Shown piece after piece: positions 1 to 9,513 of a stretch of 64,000 nucleotides of DNA. The first letter of the stretch is position 1; each line of letters begins with the position of its first letter. The stretch spans positions 156,446,426 through 156,510,425 of the forward strand of contig NC_090323.1 in the NCBI RefSeq assembly GCF_040869045.1. Reading direction: 5' to 3'. This DNA comes from Eurosta solidaginis (taxonomy: Eukaryota > Arthropoda > Insecta > Diptera > Tephritidae). The position numbers and the translations under genes were made by a program. The notes under the pieces are model-generated. The model was not told the DNA's origin, did no database searches, and saw only the letters and a list, made by a program, of their open reading frames with translations.

Positions 1-597
1 TTATTTGCCATTTTAGGTTAAATATAACTTTATGTGCGATATTCCCCAGGCTGGGTCAGAGACCCTGTACGTCGGTTATAGCAACCATTATTGCACCTGC
101 AAGAGAGAAGGCCATTGACATCTTTGTACTACAGGAATTATGTGTATGTCGCTCAACAGTTTTGGGCCTGCATATCAGAAGTGAAAACCTATCACACACT
201 GATGGAGAAGGTAAACCAAGTTTGAATCCCTGATAGAAGTACTCTTAACGTTACCTTTTTACCATTTTTTATAACGAACGACTTTGTAATGAGCAGCCTC
301 GTCAGCCTCCAATGCAACGTCGCTATGGGACGTCATAATATTTTGCCAATGTTCAGAAATTATTAAACATAGCCCGAGGAAGTAAATAAACTTATTAGAG
401 CAAAAACCAGCAAGGAGAAGCTCACCATCGACTGTGAAATGGACACCAGCCATACACTGATCAATGGCAGACTCTATTTCTGATTTCATAGGAGCCAACA
501 ATCTTCCTAAATGTAACAAGAGGAATTTTTATTTAACTTTTAAAGTAAAGTGCAGCAAGGGCGAAAAAATAGCAACGGACTCACAGAAATTTTCAGT
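1..597. other. Unassigned sequence, left edge
   Basis: I see no recognisable gene or repeat here. An 86-codon frame on the minus strand (259-519) begins at a TTG codon and has no motif I recognise. It is most likely chance. Confidence 0.4.
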
Positions 598-659
598 AGG
601 AAACTAGGAGGTTTTAACAAAACTATTTCTTTTGGATCATCGTATCATTTTTTTTTGAT
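598..659. repeat. Direct repeat copy 1 (partner at 1870-1931)
   Basis: About 62 bp that align imperfectly with 1870-1931. They share GGATCATCGT and a GGAAACT.GGAGG block and end in a T-run plus GAT. The two copies bracket the LINE RNase H fragment. This copy lies just past the end of the LINE coding sequence, so it may be LINE 3' UTR. Confidence 0.6.
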
Positions 660-664
660 AGCTC

Positions 665-1812
665 AGAGTGGACACCGGTGCGAGCACTAGTGCACTTAGG
701 GCCAAAAGATCCCATTGTGATACCACCTGGATCTCTCCTCTACACAAACCAACAGGTCGATTCAGCAAATGTCAGGAATTTCTTAGGTTCCAACTTAGCC
801 AGATCACAAAGATCGTCAAAGGAGGGAGATCCCAGAGATTTCTTCCTCTTGCGCCAAAGCGCAGGACAATCGCACAGAAAATGCTTGACTGTTTCTATCT
901 CCTCTTCGTCTTTGCAGCTCCTGTAATAATTATTATAGGTAGCAACCAGCCATTGCGTATGTTTTTCGATTGCTATGTGGCCGGTTATAAGTCCAACCAC
1001 CAGAGATATGTCCCCCTTCCAAGAAGAAGGAGACGTCACGTGCGTCTCAAGTCCCACTCAGGCCACACGAGCTTGGTGTGGCAGCATGATTCGAGATTGT
1101 TCTATTTCACACCCGCTTCCCTAAAGAAAATCCCTTTCAAAGTGAATTTACAGGTAGCGAGCGGCCTGCGCAATCCCTTCGAGGACGGCGAAAGCGGAAC
1201 GGATGTGCCCCCTCCTGCAAGTTCGTCGGCCATCTCATTATCCACTACATCCGAGTGTCAAGGCACCCATACCAGACTAAGGGAAGTTTGCTCAGCGATT
1301 TCGTTGAGAAATTTGCGGCACTTCTCTTCTGACCTGGACTTACATGAGACCGATCCAAGCGCTTTTAGTGCAGCCTGACTCTCAGAGTAAATACAAATTT
1401 GGTTATAGCCGCGAACAGCATTTCTCAGGTGCTCGACGGCCTCGTTAATAGCAGCCATCTCCGCCTGAAAGACGCTGCAATGATCGGGTAAGCTAAAGGA
1501 TAGATTCCACCCTAGTTTAGGTGCAAAGACCCCGTTGCCCACCTTCTTATACAGTTTGGAGCCGTCAGTATATATATGCAGCCTATCGCTCAGGTCCGGC
1601 GGCTCCTTCAACCAATAATCCCTATCCGGGATAACAACCTCGTACTTCATATCGAAAGATACAGTCGGAGCGCAATTGTCCGACGAAGACGAATCCAGTT
1701 TCTTAAGGATGGTTACATGGCCACCCGCATTGTCTCTCAAGGCGGATAACTTTCGCAGCCGGAGAGCAGAAAAGGCCGCACATTGCTTGGCCATTATATC
1801 TATTGGCAACAC
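665..1812 (-). pseudogene. Non-LTR retrotransposon 3' end: RNase H domain and C-terminal zinc-finger tail (broken)
   Basis: Minus-strand remnant of the polyprotein 3' end of a LINE in the RNase H-bearing I/Jockey-like group. The frame 1812-1258 reads as an RNase H domain: IYTDGSK (first catalytic Asp), CSVFQAEMAAI (catalytic Glu), IYSESQAAL (normally DSQAAL; the Asp is replaced by Glu) and SLVWVP, where the family continues with GH. The reading then changes frame. The frame 1057-740 carries LITGH and a Cys/His tail with HFLCDCPAL, typical of the end of such polyproteins. No reverse transcriptase lies upstream, so the copy is 5' truncated, as is usual for LINEs. Frameshifts, stops and the Asp-to-Glu change show it is dead. 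Family assignment is by motif recall; the exact clade is uncertain. Confidence 0.75.
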
Positions 1813-1869
1813 TTTAGAAAGAGTAGAGTAGTGAGAGAGAGATTTTTTTGATAGACTCTATATAGATCT

Positions 1870-1931
1870 AGGGAAACTGGGAGGCTTTGAAAAAACTTCT
1901 TCTGTTGGATCATCGTCTGATCCTTTTTGAT
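1870..1931. repeat. Direct repeat copy 2 (partner at 598-659)
   Basis: Second copy of the roughly 62-bp imperfect direct repeat, just upstream of the RNase H frame on the minus strand. It could be the 3' end of a second LINE copy or a duplication made at insertion. The sequence alone does not decide. Confidence 0.6.
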
Positions 1932-2252
1932 GTACCCCATATCTATAAAGGAAAGAAAATCTTGCAATATTTTCAACAGGACAGACATTGGTACGCTCGT
2001 AGGAACAAGACTTGCATCTTCTTACAGATTATCAGTGTAGTCAACTAAGATCTAAAGATAAAAGTTTTCAGGCAGCTTGAAAGGTTATCAAGCCAATCAC
2101 TAGAAGCTATAAGACCTTACGTCTGCAGTGAGAAAAAAACTCTAGCGACTTTCGACCAAATTTCAGGAAGGTTTTGAATGACTTTTACTTGAGGAATGAC
2201 TATAGAAGAGGGTATATATAAATATCGTACAAACTAATAAAAAAAATTTAAA

Positions 2253-2440
2253 GTGGGATCGCCCCTCGCAGTGATTTGGCAAACAATCCGAGTGTATTTC
2301 TATCACATGAAAAAGCATCTGTAGATCCCGTTCCGCCAACTTGTAAGAAAAATTAAAAGGAGCAAGACGCAAATGGAAAACGAAGCTCGGCCTAAGATCT
2401 CTTCGGAGGTTATTGTGCCTTGCGTTTATTTATTTTTTTA
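2253..2440 (+). mobile_element. tRNA-derived SINE, 5'-truncated copy
   Basis: The body and tail of the SINE family seen complete at 62491-62854 and 43709-44038. Shared blocks include GATCGCCCCTCG, CCGAGTGTATTTCT, GCTCGGCCTAAGATCTCTTC and GGAGGTTAT, followed by a TTTATTTATTTTTTT tail. The tRNA-like head is missing and the body has small deletions. Confidence 0.75.
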
Positions 2441-2544
2441 AAATACCTGGGGAGAAATTTCATAGCGATGGTTCAAATTATAACTTATAGGTCTCCCAAC
2501 CGCCTTCTTTCGTGAGGAACTTGTAGTCAGCAGATCCTTATATA

Positions 2545-3155
2545 CTTACTTACTTAATAGGTGCTTAACCGTTTAAACGCGCCAGTCGCTTCTTCTCTCT
2601 GCCAACCGGCGCCAATTGGCAACACCAAGGGAGTTTAAATCGTTTTCCACCTGAACTTTCCAGCGGAGTAGGAGCCGCCTTCTATCTCTACTTCCATAGG
2701 CGGGTTCCGATAGAAACACTTTCTTGGCCAGAGCGTCATCTTTCATTCGCATAACATTACCTAGCCAGCGCAGCCGCTGTGTTTTAATTCACTGAACTAT
2801 GTTGATTTATGCGTATAGCTCGTACAACTCATCGTTAAATCTTCTTCGGTATTCGCCATCGCCAACGCGCATGGGTCCATAAAGGCCGGGTACGATAAGT
2901 GACTTGTAGAGTATGATTTTCGTTTGCTGAGAGAGGACTATAATTTTCAATTGCCTACCTAGTCCAAAGTAGCATTTATTGGCAAGAGTGATTCTTCGCT
3001 GGATTTCAGAGCTGATGTTGTTGTTAGTGTTGATACTGGTTACCAGATAAATGAAGTCTTTTACTATTTCGAAATTATGGCTGCCAAGAGTAGCGTGGTT
3101 GCCAATGCGCATATGCGCTGACTCTATGCTCGATAACAGCAGGTACTTCTTTTTG
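2545..3155 (-). mobile_element. RTE-like LINE, 5'-truncated 3' end
   Basis: Reverse-strand copy of the 3' end of the LINE at 46863-50260. The longest frame (3112-2807) reads NHATLGSHNFEIVKDF and RRITLANKCYFGLGRQL, matching that element. A deletion of roughly 28 codons near 2885 joins KSLIVP directly to the YGPMRVGDGE stretch. The 3' UTR is very short and ends in repeated AAGT (written ACTTACTTACTT on the plus strand at about 2546), as in the full copy. It encodes no complete protein. Confidence 0.85.
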
Positions 3156-5764
3156 TACCATCAACCATCAACCCAACCTCTTGCTATATCATATTTTAGT
3201 ATCTTTCAAGCAGAAGCGTTTGCGTTTACCAAGCTTACACATCATTTGAGAATAGTACAAAACTGATCAGTTTAGTAAGTTGTCTGACATTTATGAGGGA
3301 ATAGCCACTTTCGATGTTGGCTTACCCTTAGCTGTAACATAAATTTTTTCGTGTGCGCATTGTTCACTTGCAGGAGGCATATGGCCAGATTTTAAAAAGA
3401 AAAGGGCAAAATATATCTTATCTTATGAATAGGTCATGAACCGATACCCATAAAATTATATCGGTGCTTACTGGTGAAACAGGTACTCCGCGTAGTGATC
3501 ACTCCGTAATCCAGACCAAAGAATCTGTTGATGATTTTCTGTGTAAATGAACATCTTCGTTTGTGCATATCATTCGGAAGCCCTTGCTTGGAAAATTAGG
3601 GGAGGGAATCCAAAATAGGGACTTCAAATATGTTTGACTTTACTGAAAACTTTAAAAAACAAATTTAATGTATGAGCATATTTTTAAGCTTCCGTATATA
3701 TACAACTTAACAAGGGGCAGACACACTTACTTATAAGAACGTGCTGACACCACACTTTAACAAACACGAGCGAAGCCAACAAAGGTAATTAATCTGATAT
3801 CACATTGCGTAAGCAGACGAAATGCAATTCATGTGAGCTGCAGCGTAAGCGATATGATATCAGCTATGCAGACAAAATGCAAACCGTGTGATCTGCAATG
3901 CAAGCGATAAAATATTATTTTGTCCAATTGTGGGAAGTGCAGTGTCAGCAACTAAGAAATCAGTTAAATTTATTTAGAAGCTAAGAGTTAGATTTTAGCA
4001 TAGAATAAGATTCATTCTATTTTTGGACGTGAAGGTAAATAGTAAATATACTAAAAACAGAATCAATTAGTTTTATTCCTCCTTTTCAGTTTACAATGGA
4101 GCCGTGGGGCGGCCCCCAACTTAAATTTTTTGGAGGCCGTGTCCTTGGCCTCTTTAAATTATATAAGGGATGGCGTAACCCGATCCAAGACTGCCTTATT
4201 TGTTTGCCATATTTCTATGAGCACAGCTGTACGTCAACATTCTTGTGGCAATTTTGATGAGTGGCCTCTTTAGTATGCTGAATGAGGCGGGCTTCGGATA
4301 CTAAAATTTTTCATTTGTTCACTTTTTCCTTTCATGTATAATGTTTCATCATACAACTCATTTGTGTTGCCATAGTCATTCAGACAACATGCCACTACGT
4401 TACTCCCACACTGCCTTATATATGTATGACAAGGTATGGTAGTATATAAATCCATGCTGATTTTGGAGCTCACACAATTCATGCGTGAGTTCTCATACTT
4501 TTCAGTTATTGAGTTTTTGTGTATAAAACATGCTCTATATGCTGTATGTTGTCTTTGTGACGTCGCACTGTTTGATGGCTAAACGTTAGCATGACATTCG
4601 CAAGTGTGTATGTCTGCCCTTTTGGGGTGATCAAAAATGCACAAAGTAAAGCATTCACCATAACACGCACCATTGGCAGTTGTTGCCCGCAGCCATTTTC
4701 CAAAATATATGCAAAATCTTTGTAACAACTGTCAATCAATGTCATCGACGCGGGTGTATCTACATATGTAAGTATTGTTGGTTTTGACCATTATTTCGCC
4801 TATGGCTCTAATGCTCCAATGACAACTAGTAGCTTTTAAGGGTCCCTTAAGCTGTTTAATGGTGCATGTTGTTGCAAAAAATATAAAAAAGGTCAGAATC
4901 TGAAAATTTAATACAATGTATAGAAAATGATCTAAGGCACACGGTGAAGTATGTTTCCGGCTAAAAGGCAATATTTTTAAATCTTGCTAATTGAATCTAC
5001 ATAAAAAGTATTGATTGGCGAAGGCATTCAATTTGTCCATCCCATCACTACGTTCTTCCCTTGAATAAGGTGTATTGGTCCTTGCCATAGAAGTGAGTAA
5101 CTTTAACCTTTTATTCTAAAGGAGATTTATGTATTTGTAATATTTGCGATGACTTCACCCACCCATACTGCTTTTAACTACTCCGGGAGTGTCCTTATCG
5201 CTACAACAACAACAACAACAATCCATCAGATGTTTACCCATGTAGCAAGCTCCTGGATATATGCTATTGACGACAAGGTAAAGAAAATGCGTAGCTTATT
5301 GAGGCAACATTATCTATCACTGCAGTATAAAGAGGAATACAAAGAATCCGATACTGTCGTCGCTGAAGACAGAATTTATATTGTACCACTATGAAGAAGA
5401 TAGTACTTGATTAAAAGTGCGCTTATTAATTGGCGCCTATAAGAATTTAAAATTCTGGTTTATTATTTTATTATTTCTGGAAAATTTCTGAATTTATTGC
5501 ATATTTCAACCGGTGACGCCTTCATAAGCCAAAATGTTTCTTCACTACATAGTATAAAACAAAGTCTCTTTTTCTGTCTCTATGTCCCTTTGAATGCTTA
5601 AACTTTTAAAACTACGCAATGGATTTTGATGCGGTTTTTTTTTTAATAGATAGAGTGACTGAATAGGGAGGTTCATAAATGCAATAATATCCATTAAATA
5701 GTAGAGAAATACTGTTATTTTTGTAGTTTCTAATGTAGTGTCGTAAATAAATAAATTTTTTCCG
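3156..5764. other. Unassigned non-coding stretch
   Basis: I recognise no gene. It holds an imperfect two-copy tandem repeat of about 60 bp at 3793-3912, with shared core TGATATCA, GCAGAC.AAATGCAA and GTGA.CTGCA, and a short CAA microsatellite near 5205. The remaining small open frames show no motif. The segment at 5520-5764 is very AT-rich and may be an old interspersed repeat, which I cannot classify. Confidence 0.4.
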
Positions 5765-6255
5765 CTAAAGAAAGTGGTGTTAGTTACACTATTTATAACT
5801 CAATAACCGATGAACCGATTTGGCTAAAAATTGATGGAGAGGTAGCTCAGAACTAGAAGACGGTCATAGAATACTTTTTATCCCGTTCTGGCTAGGGTCT
5901 TGAGATAAAAGCGTGGACCTGGGTAATCCTCGGACGTGTTTGTACAAAATGGCTATCAAATGGAAGCTGTTTATGGGTACTTTGATACGGGGTATTTTCG
6001 TACCCCTGGGTGACAAGGGTCTCGAGATAGAGGCCAAAACGTCGGCCCGTGTACGCCTAGATAGTGTTTGTACAATATGGACATCAAATGAAAGCTGTTG
6101 ATGAGTGCTTTAATACAGAGTAATTTTTGTACCGCTGGGTGACTAAGGTCTCAAGATATATGCCAAAACGTGGACCCGGATACCACTAGAATGTGTGCGT
6201 AACATTGATATCAAATGAAAGCTGTTCATGAGAGCTTTAAAGTAAGTTTCATTGT
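5765..6255. repeat. About 125-130 bp satellite repeats, roughly three units
   Basis: Tandem units begin at the motif GTCTYRAGATA near 5897, 6019 and 6148, spaced 122-129 bp. Each unit carries CCAAAACGT or a variant, GTGGACC or a variant, GTGT followed by T-rich sequence, and ATCAAATGRAAGCTGTT. The same unit recurs at 63630-64000. Read in reverse complement, it matches the satellite inside the Helentron-like element at 24914-27878. Confidence 0.75.
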
Positions 6256-6344
6256 TCATATTAGAGAAAATTGCAAAGTTTATAAACTGTGATGGTTACT
6301 AGGTCATGTTTCTGAATTACACTTCTTCATCAGCTAGCTTCTCG

Positions 6345-6432
6345 GGAGCTGAGCATTGAACTCGAATCTCCAACATTCATACCTCATACTGGCGCAAAGG
6401 CAGATGCCATTAACCACTCAACCATATAAATG
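6345..6432 (-). tRNA. tRNA-like sequence, Ser/Leu type; probable SINE head or tRNA pseudogene
   Basis: Read on the minus strand this contains GTTGAGTGGTTAATGGC, close to a Ser/Leu-type A box (GCCGAGTGGTTAAGGC), and about 40 bases later GATTCGAGTTC, close to a B box (GGTTCGANNCC). The spacing fits a class II tRNA with an extra arm. The B box is degenerate and I see no clean acceptor stem pairing, so a functional tRNA is unlikely. A decayed tRNA-derived SINE head or pseudogene is more probable. Confidence 0.45.
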
Positions 6433-6736
6433 CCCCGCTGCTCGCTTTGCAATTCGTCTCTAAGATGCAATTTTTCTCTAATATCAATTACAAAAACTAT
6501 TGTATAAAGCAATATGAGCAAGTCTCGCTAATTAAATACGTAATTTTCATTGTGATATTCGATTTAGTCGCATCAACCTGGCAAAACTGATAAATATGCA
6601 TGCGAAGCCGAAATAAAGACATGAATTAATAATACCCACATACCTATTTACATACGTCTAATTCGATTTGCCTGAAACTTCGTATATAAATTTGCCTATA
6701 TTAGTATTTACGATCCTTTTTTTCCGGGAATTAGAA

Positions 6737-7022
6737 CAGAGACGGACTGGGACTGGGATTAGGACTATGATTGGGACTGAGACCCGGAGTGGGACTTGGA
6801 CTCGGAATGGGGCTGGAACACAATACGTACCACCCTCTGGGACTGGAAATAAGGAATGAAGAAGAATGATAAGAACTGGAGATAGGAGAAAAGAGGGAAG
6901 GAGGAGGAGACTGAGAAAGAGATAGAGTGAGAGGAAGATAGAGATTGATGAAGCGAAAAGAACGGAGGGAGAAGTGAATAAAAGGACTAAGAAAAAGTGA
7001 AGAGGGGGAGAGCAGAGTTAGA
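6737..7022. repeat. GGGACT hexamer repeat followed by purine-rich tract
   Basis: From 6743 to about 6845 a degenerate (GGGACT)n array runs, with variants GGGATT, GGACT and CGGACT. It is followed to 7022 by almost pure A/G sequence. The reverse complement of the same two-part layout is present at 18790-18975. It abuts the Helentron-like copy that begins at 7026. Confidence 0.75.
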
Positions 7023-7025
7023 CAG

Positions 7026-8020
7026 AACAAGTAAGGAAAGCTAAGTTCGGGTGTAACCGAACATTACACACTCAACTGAGAGCTTAGCTGAGTTGGTCTC
7101 GTAGGGTTTCGTAGATGGTTTAGAAGTGGTTTTAATTCCATATCACATAAGTTTTGGAAATATCGACCAAATTTTAGACCAAGGGTGACGTTTTTTGGAA
7201 CTGTTTTCCTTCATCCTTTGAAAAAACTCGTCATAGATGCTATGTCCTTACCGAATTTCATAAGGGTTGGTAAATTTTTGTTCGACTTATGGCATTAAAA
7301 GTATTGTAGAAAAACTAAATGAAAAAGGCGTAGACACGCCCTTTTTGAAATTTTCTTTTTATATTTTGTTGCACCATATCATTACTGGACTTGAATTTTG
7401 ACATAATTTACTTATATACTGTAAAAGTATTCAATTTTTTGTTAAAATTTGACTTAAATTTTTTTTTTTTTAAGTGGGCGTGTTCTTCATCCGTTTTTGC
7501 TCATTTTTATTTAGAACATATATAGTAATAGGAGTAAAGTTCTTGCCAAATTTCTTCATAATATCTTCAACGACTGCCAAGTTACAGCTTACAAATATCC
7601 AAAATGCATTGTCCAAAATTTTACTAACCTTCTATTCTGCGTCATAAGTTCAACTCACCTACCAAATTTCATCGCTTTATCTGTCTTTTGTAGTGAATTA
7701 TCGCACTTTTTCGGTTTTTCGAAATTTTCGATATCGAAAAAGTTTGCGTGGTTATAGTCCGATTTCGTTCATTTTAAATAGCGATCTGAGACGAGTGCCC
7801 AGGAACTTACGTACCAAATTTCATTAAGATACCTCAAAATTTACTCAAGTTATCGTGTTTACAGACGGACGGACATGGCTAAATTAATTTCTTTTTTCGC
7901 CCAGATCGTTTTAATATATAGATGTCTATATCTATCTCGATTAGTTTATGCCATTACATGGTACCGTTATGCGAACAAAATTAATATACTCTGTTAGCTC
8001 TGCTCAGCTGAGTATAAAAA
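7026..8020 (-). mobile_element. DINE-1/Helentron-like element, copy A (no satellite core)
   Basis: Reverse-strand member of the abundant family seen at 12619, 24914, 44041 and 61764. At 7045-7062 it carries the end hairpin (stem GTTCGG/CCGAAC), next to the AACAAGTAAGGAAAG edge. At 8003-8020 it has CTCAGCTGAGTATA, inverted relative to a diverged version near 7070. It keeps characteristic blocks such as CGCCCACTT-type motifs and ACGGACGGACATGG. The 130-bp satellite units are absent. No protein is encoded. Helentron-like nature is inferred from subterminal inverted repeats plus the end hairpin. Confidence 0.7.
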
Positions 8021-9185
8021 GCTTATTAAAATGTTTGCAGATAGACCAAATTTAGGACAGAACAACGTTTGGCGGGTCTGCTAGGACGATAGAAAACTAA
8101 ATTAGATTCGCAAAATCCAAAAGTGATTATGTACGTCACTTGCTCACAGATGGTAGATATAAAATTTATATAAGTCTGAATAAAAAGAGCGCAAAGAATA
8201 AAAGATAAACTGTTTACGTAATGGCGACCATAAATCCTTCTAAAACAAATGCACAGGGACAAATGTTTCACGAGGAAGCAATATGAAACAGCTGATGCTC
8301 GAAAATTGTTTTTTCATTTCATTTCTGCATATGCGCCAAAAACATATGTGTAGCTCATTTCGAAATATATTGGCTTATTTGTACACGGCTATCCTTTTAT
8401 TGGCACTTCCACGAATATACTCCAGAGACTGACTAAAATCATGTCAAGTTCATTGGTAAGGAAAAAATAAAGGCAAAGTAAAACAATGCCAAAGAAAAGT
8501 AAGCAGTATTTTTTATGATAAAATTCTGTATGTTTGTATGGAGCTTAAATTGTTTCGAGTTTCTAAAGCTTTTGTTTTGTCAATAAATCAATTTTCTTTA
8601 TAAACCCAAAATGCGCATTTGCAAGTGCTCACAGCACTCGCAGTTCAATCCTTCCCAGGCAGAAAAGGGGAATGCAGGTTAAGGTATAAATCATTCGTTT
8701 TTTGAGCTCATACTTAGTTGTTATAAATTTATTATGACTTATGTAAAATAAAAAGGTTGCAATGGGTGGGAAAGCTATCAACTGAACTTCGACGTGGTCT
8801 GTAATGTCGTGATCAGCGAGCGCCACCCCAACTTCTTTACTTTTGTCTACCCACTTGGAAAATGGTCCACATGGACACAAATAAAACTGAAAGTGTCGAA
8901 AGATCTCTAGTTATAACAATAACTTTTTTTACACCCTGCGATAGAAGAGGTCTGGTAGTGATTTTATGCGAAAAAAATGAAAATCAGAGGACAACTTGTT
9001 AAAAATGGCAATTGCTTTGGAAAGCTCACATGCCATGCAAATCTCGCAAACCTATTTAAAGGGTTTTCTAGTTCGAGTGGGGTGCTATAATATTATTTTT
9101 AAACCAATTTGTAAAGCTACATTTTGAATATTGTATCTATCTGTGGTTCGACTTACGAAATATCAAAAATTCAATAATTTTAGTA
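8021..9185. other. Unassigned non-coding stretch
   Basis: AT-rich sequence with no recognised gene or repeat. An 83-codon minus-strand frame at 8629-8880 shows no family motif. Confidence 0.35.
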
Positions 9186-9513
9186 GCCATGGTGTGATGG
9201 TAGCGTGGTCTGCTACCACACCGAAGATCTTGGGTTCACGCCCCGGGAAAAACAATGTAAAAATTTTATTAACACGTTTTTTTAATTAGAAGGACATTTT
9301 TCTAAGCGGAGTCGCTCCTCGACAGTGTTTGGCAAGCACTCCGATTGTATTTCTGCCATGAAAAGCTTCTCAGTGAAAACTCATCTGCATTGCAGATGCC
9401 GTTCGGAGTCGGATGTAGGAAAAAACTAAAAAAGGAGCACAACGCATATTGGAAGAGTACCTCGGCCTAAAATCTGTTCAGAACCTATCGCGCTTACATT
9501 TTTTTTTTAGTTT
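9186..9513 (+). mobile_element. tRNA-derived SINE, nearly full length
   Basis: The head carries GTGTGATGGTAGCGTGGTC (A-box region) and TGGGTTCACGCCCC (B box). The family body follows, with CTAAGCGGAGTCGCTCC, AAAAGCTTCTCAGTGAAAAC and GCCGTTCGGAGTCGG, then a TTACATTTTTTTTT tail. There is a small deletion after the CGGAGTCGG block. The internal pol III promoter may be weak because the A box is degenerate. Confidence 0.85.

Noticed and set aside
668..1378. A 236-codon plus-strand open frame
   Set aside because: It lies antisense to the LINE RNase H remnant, whose minus-strand reading shows real catalytic motifs.
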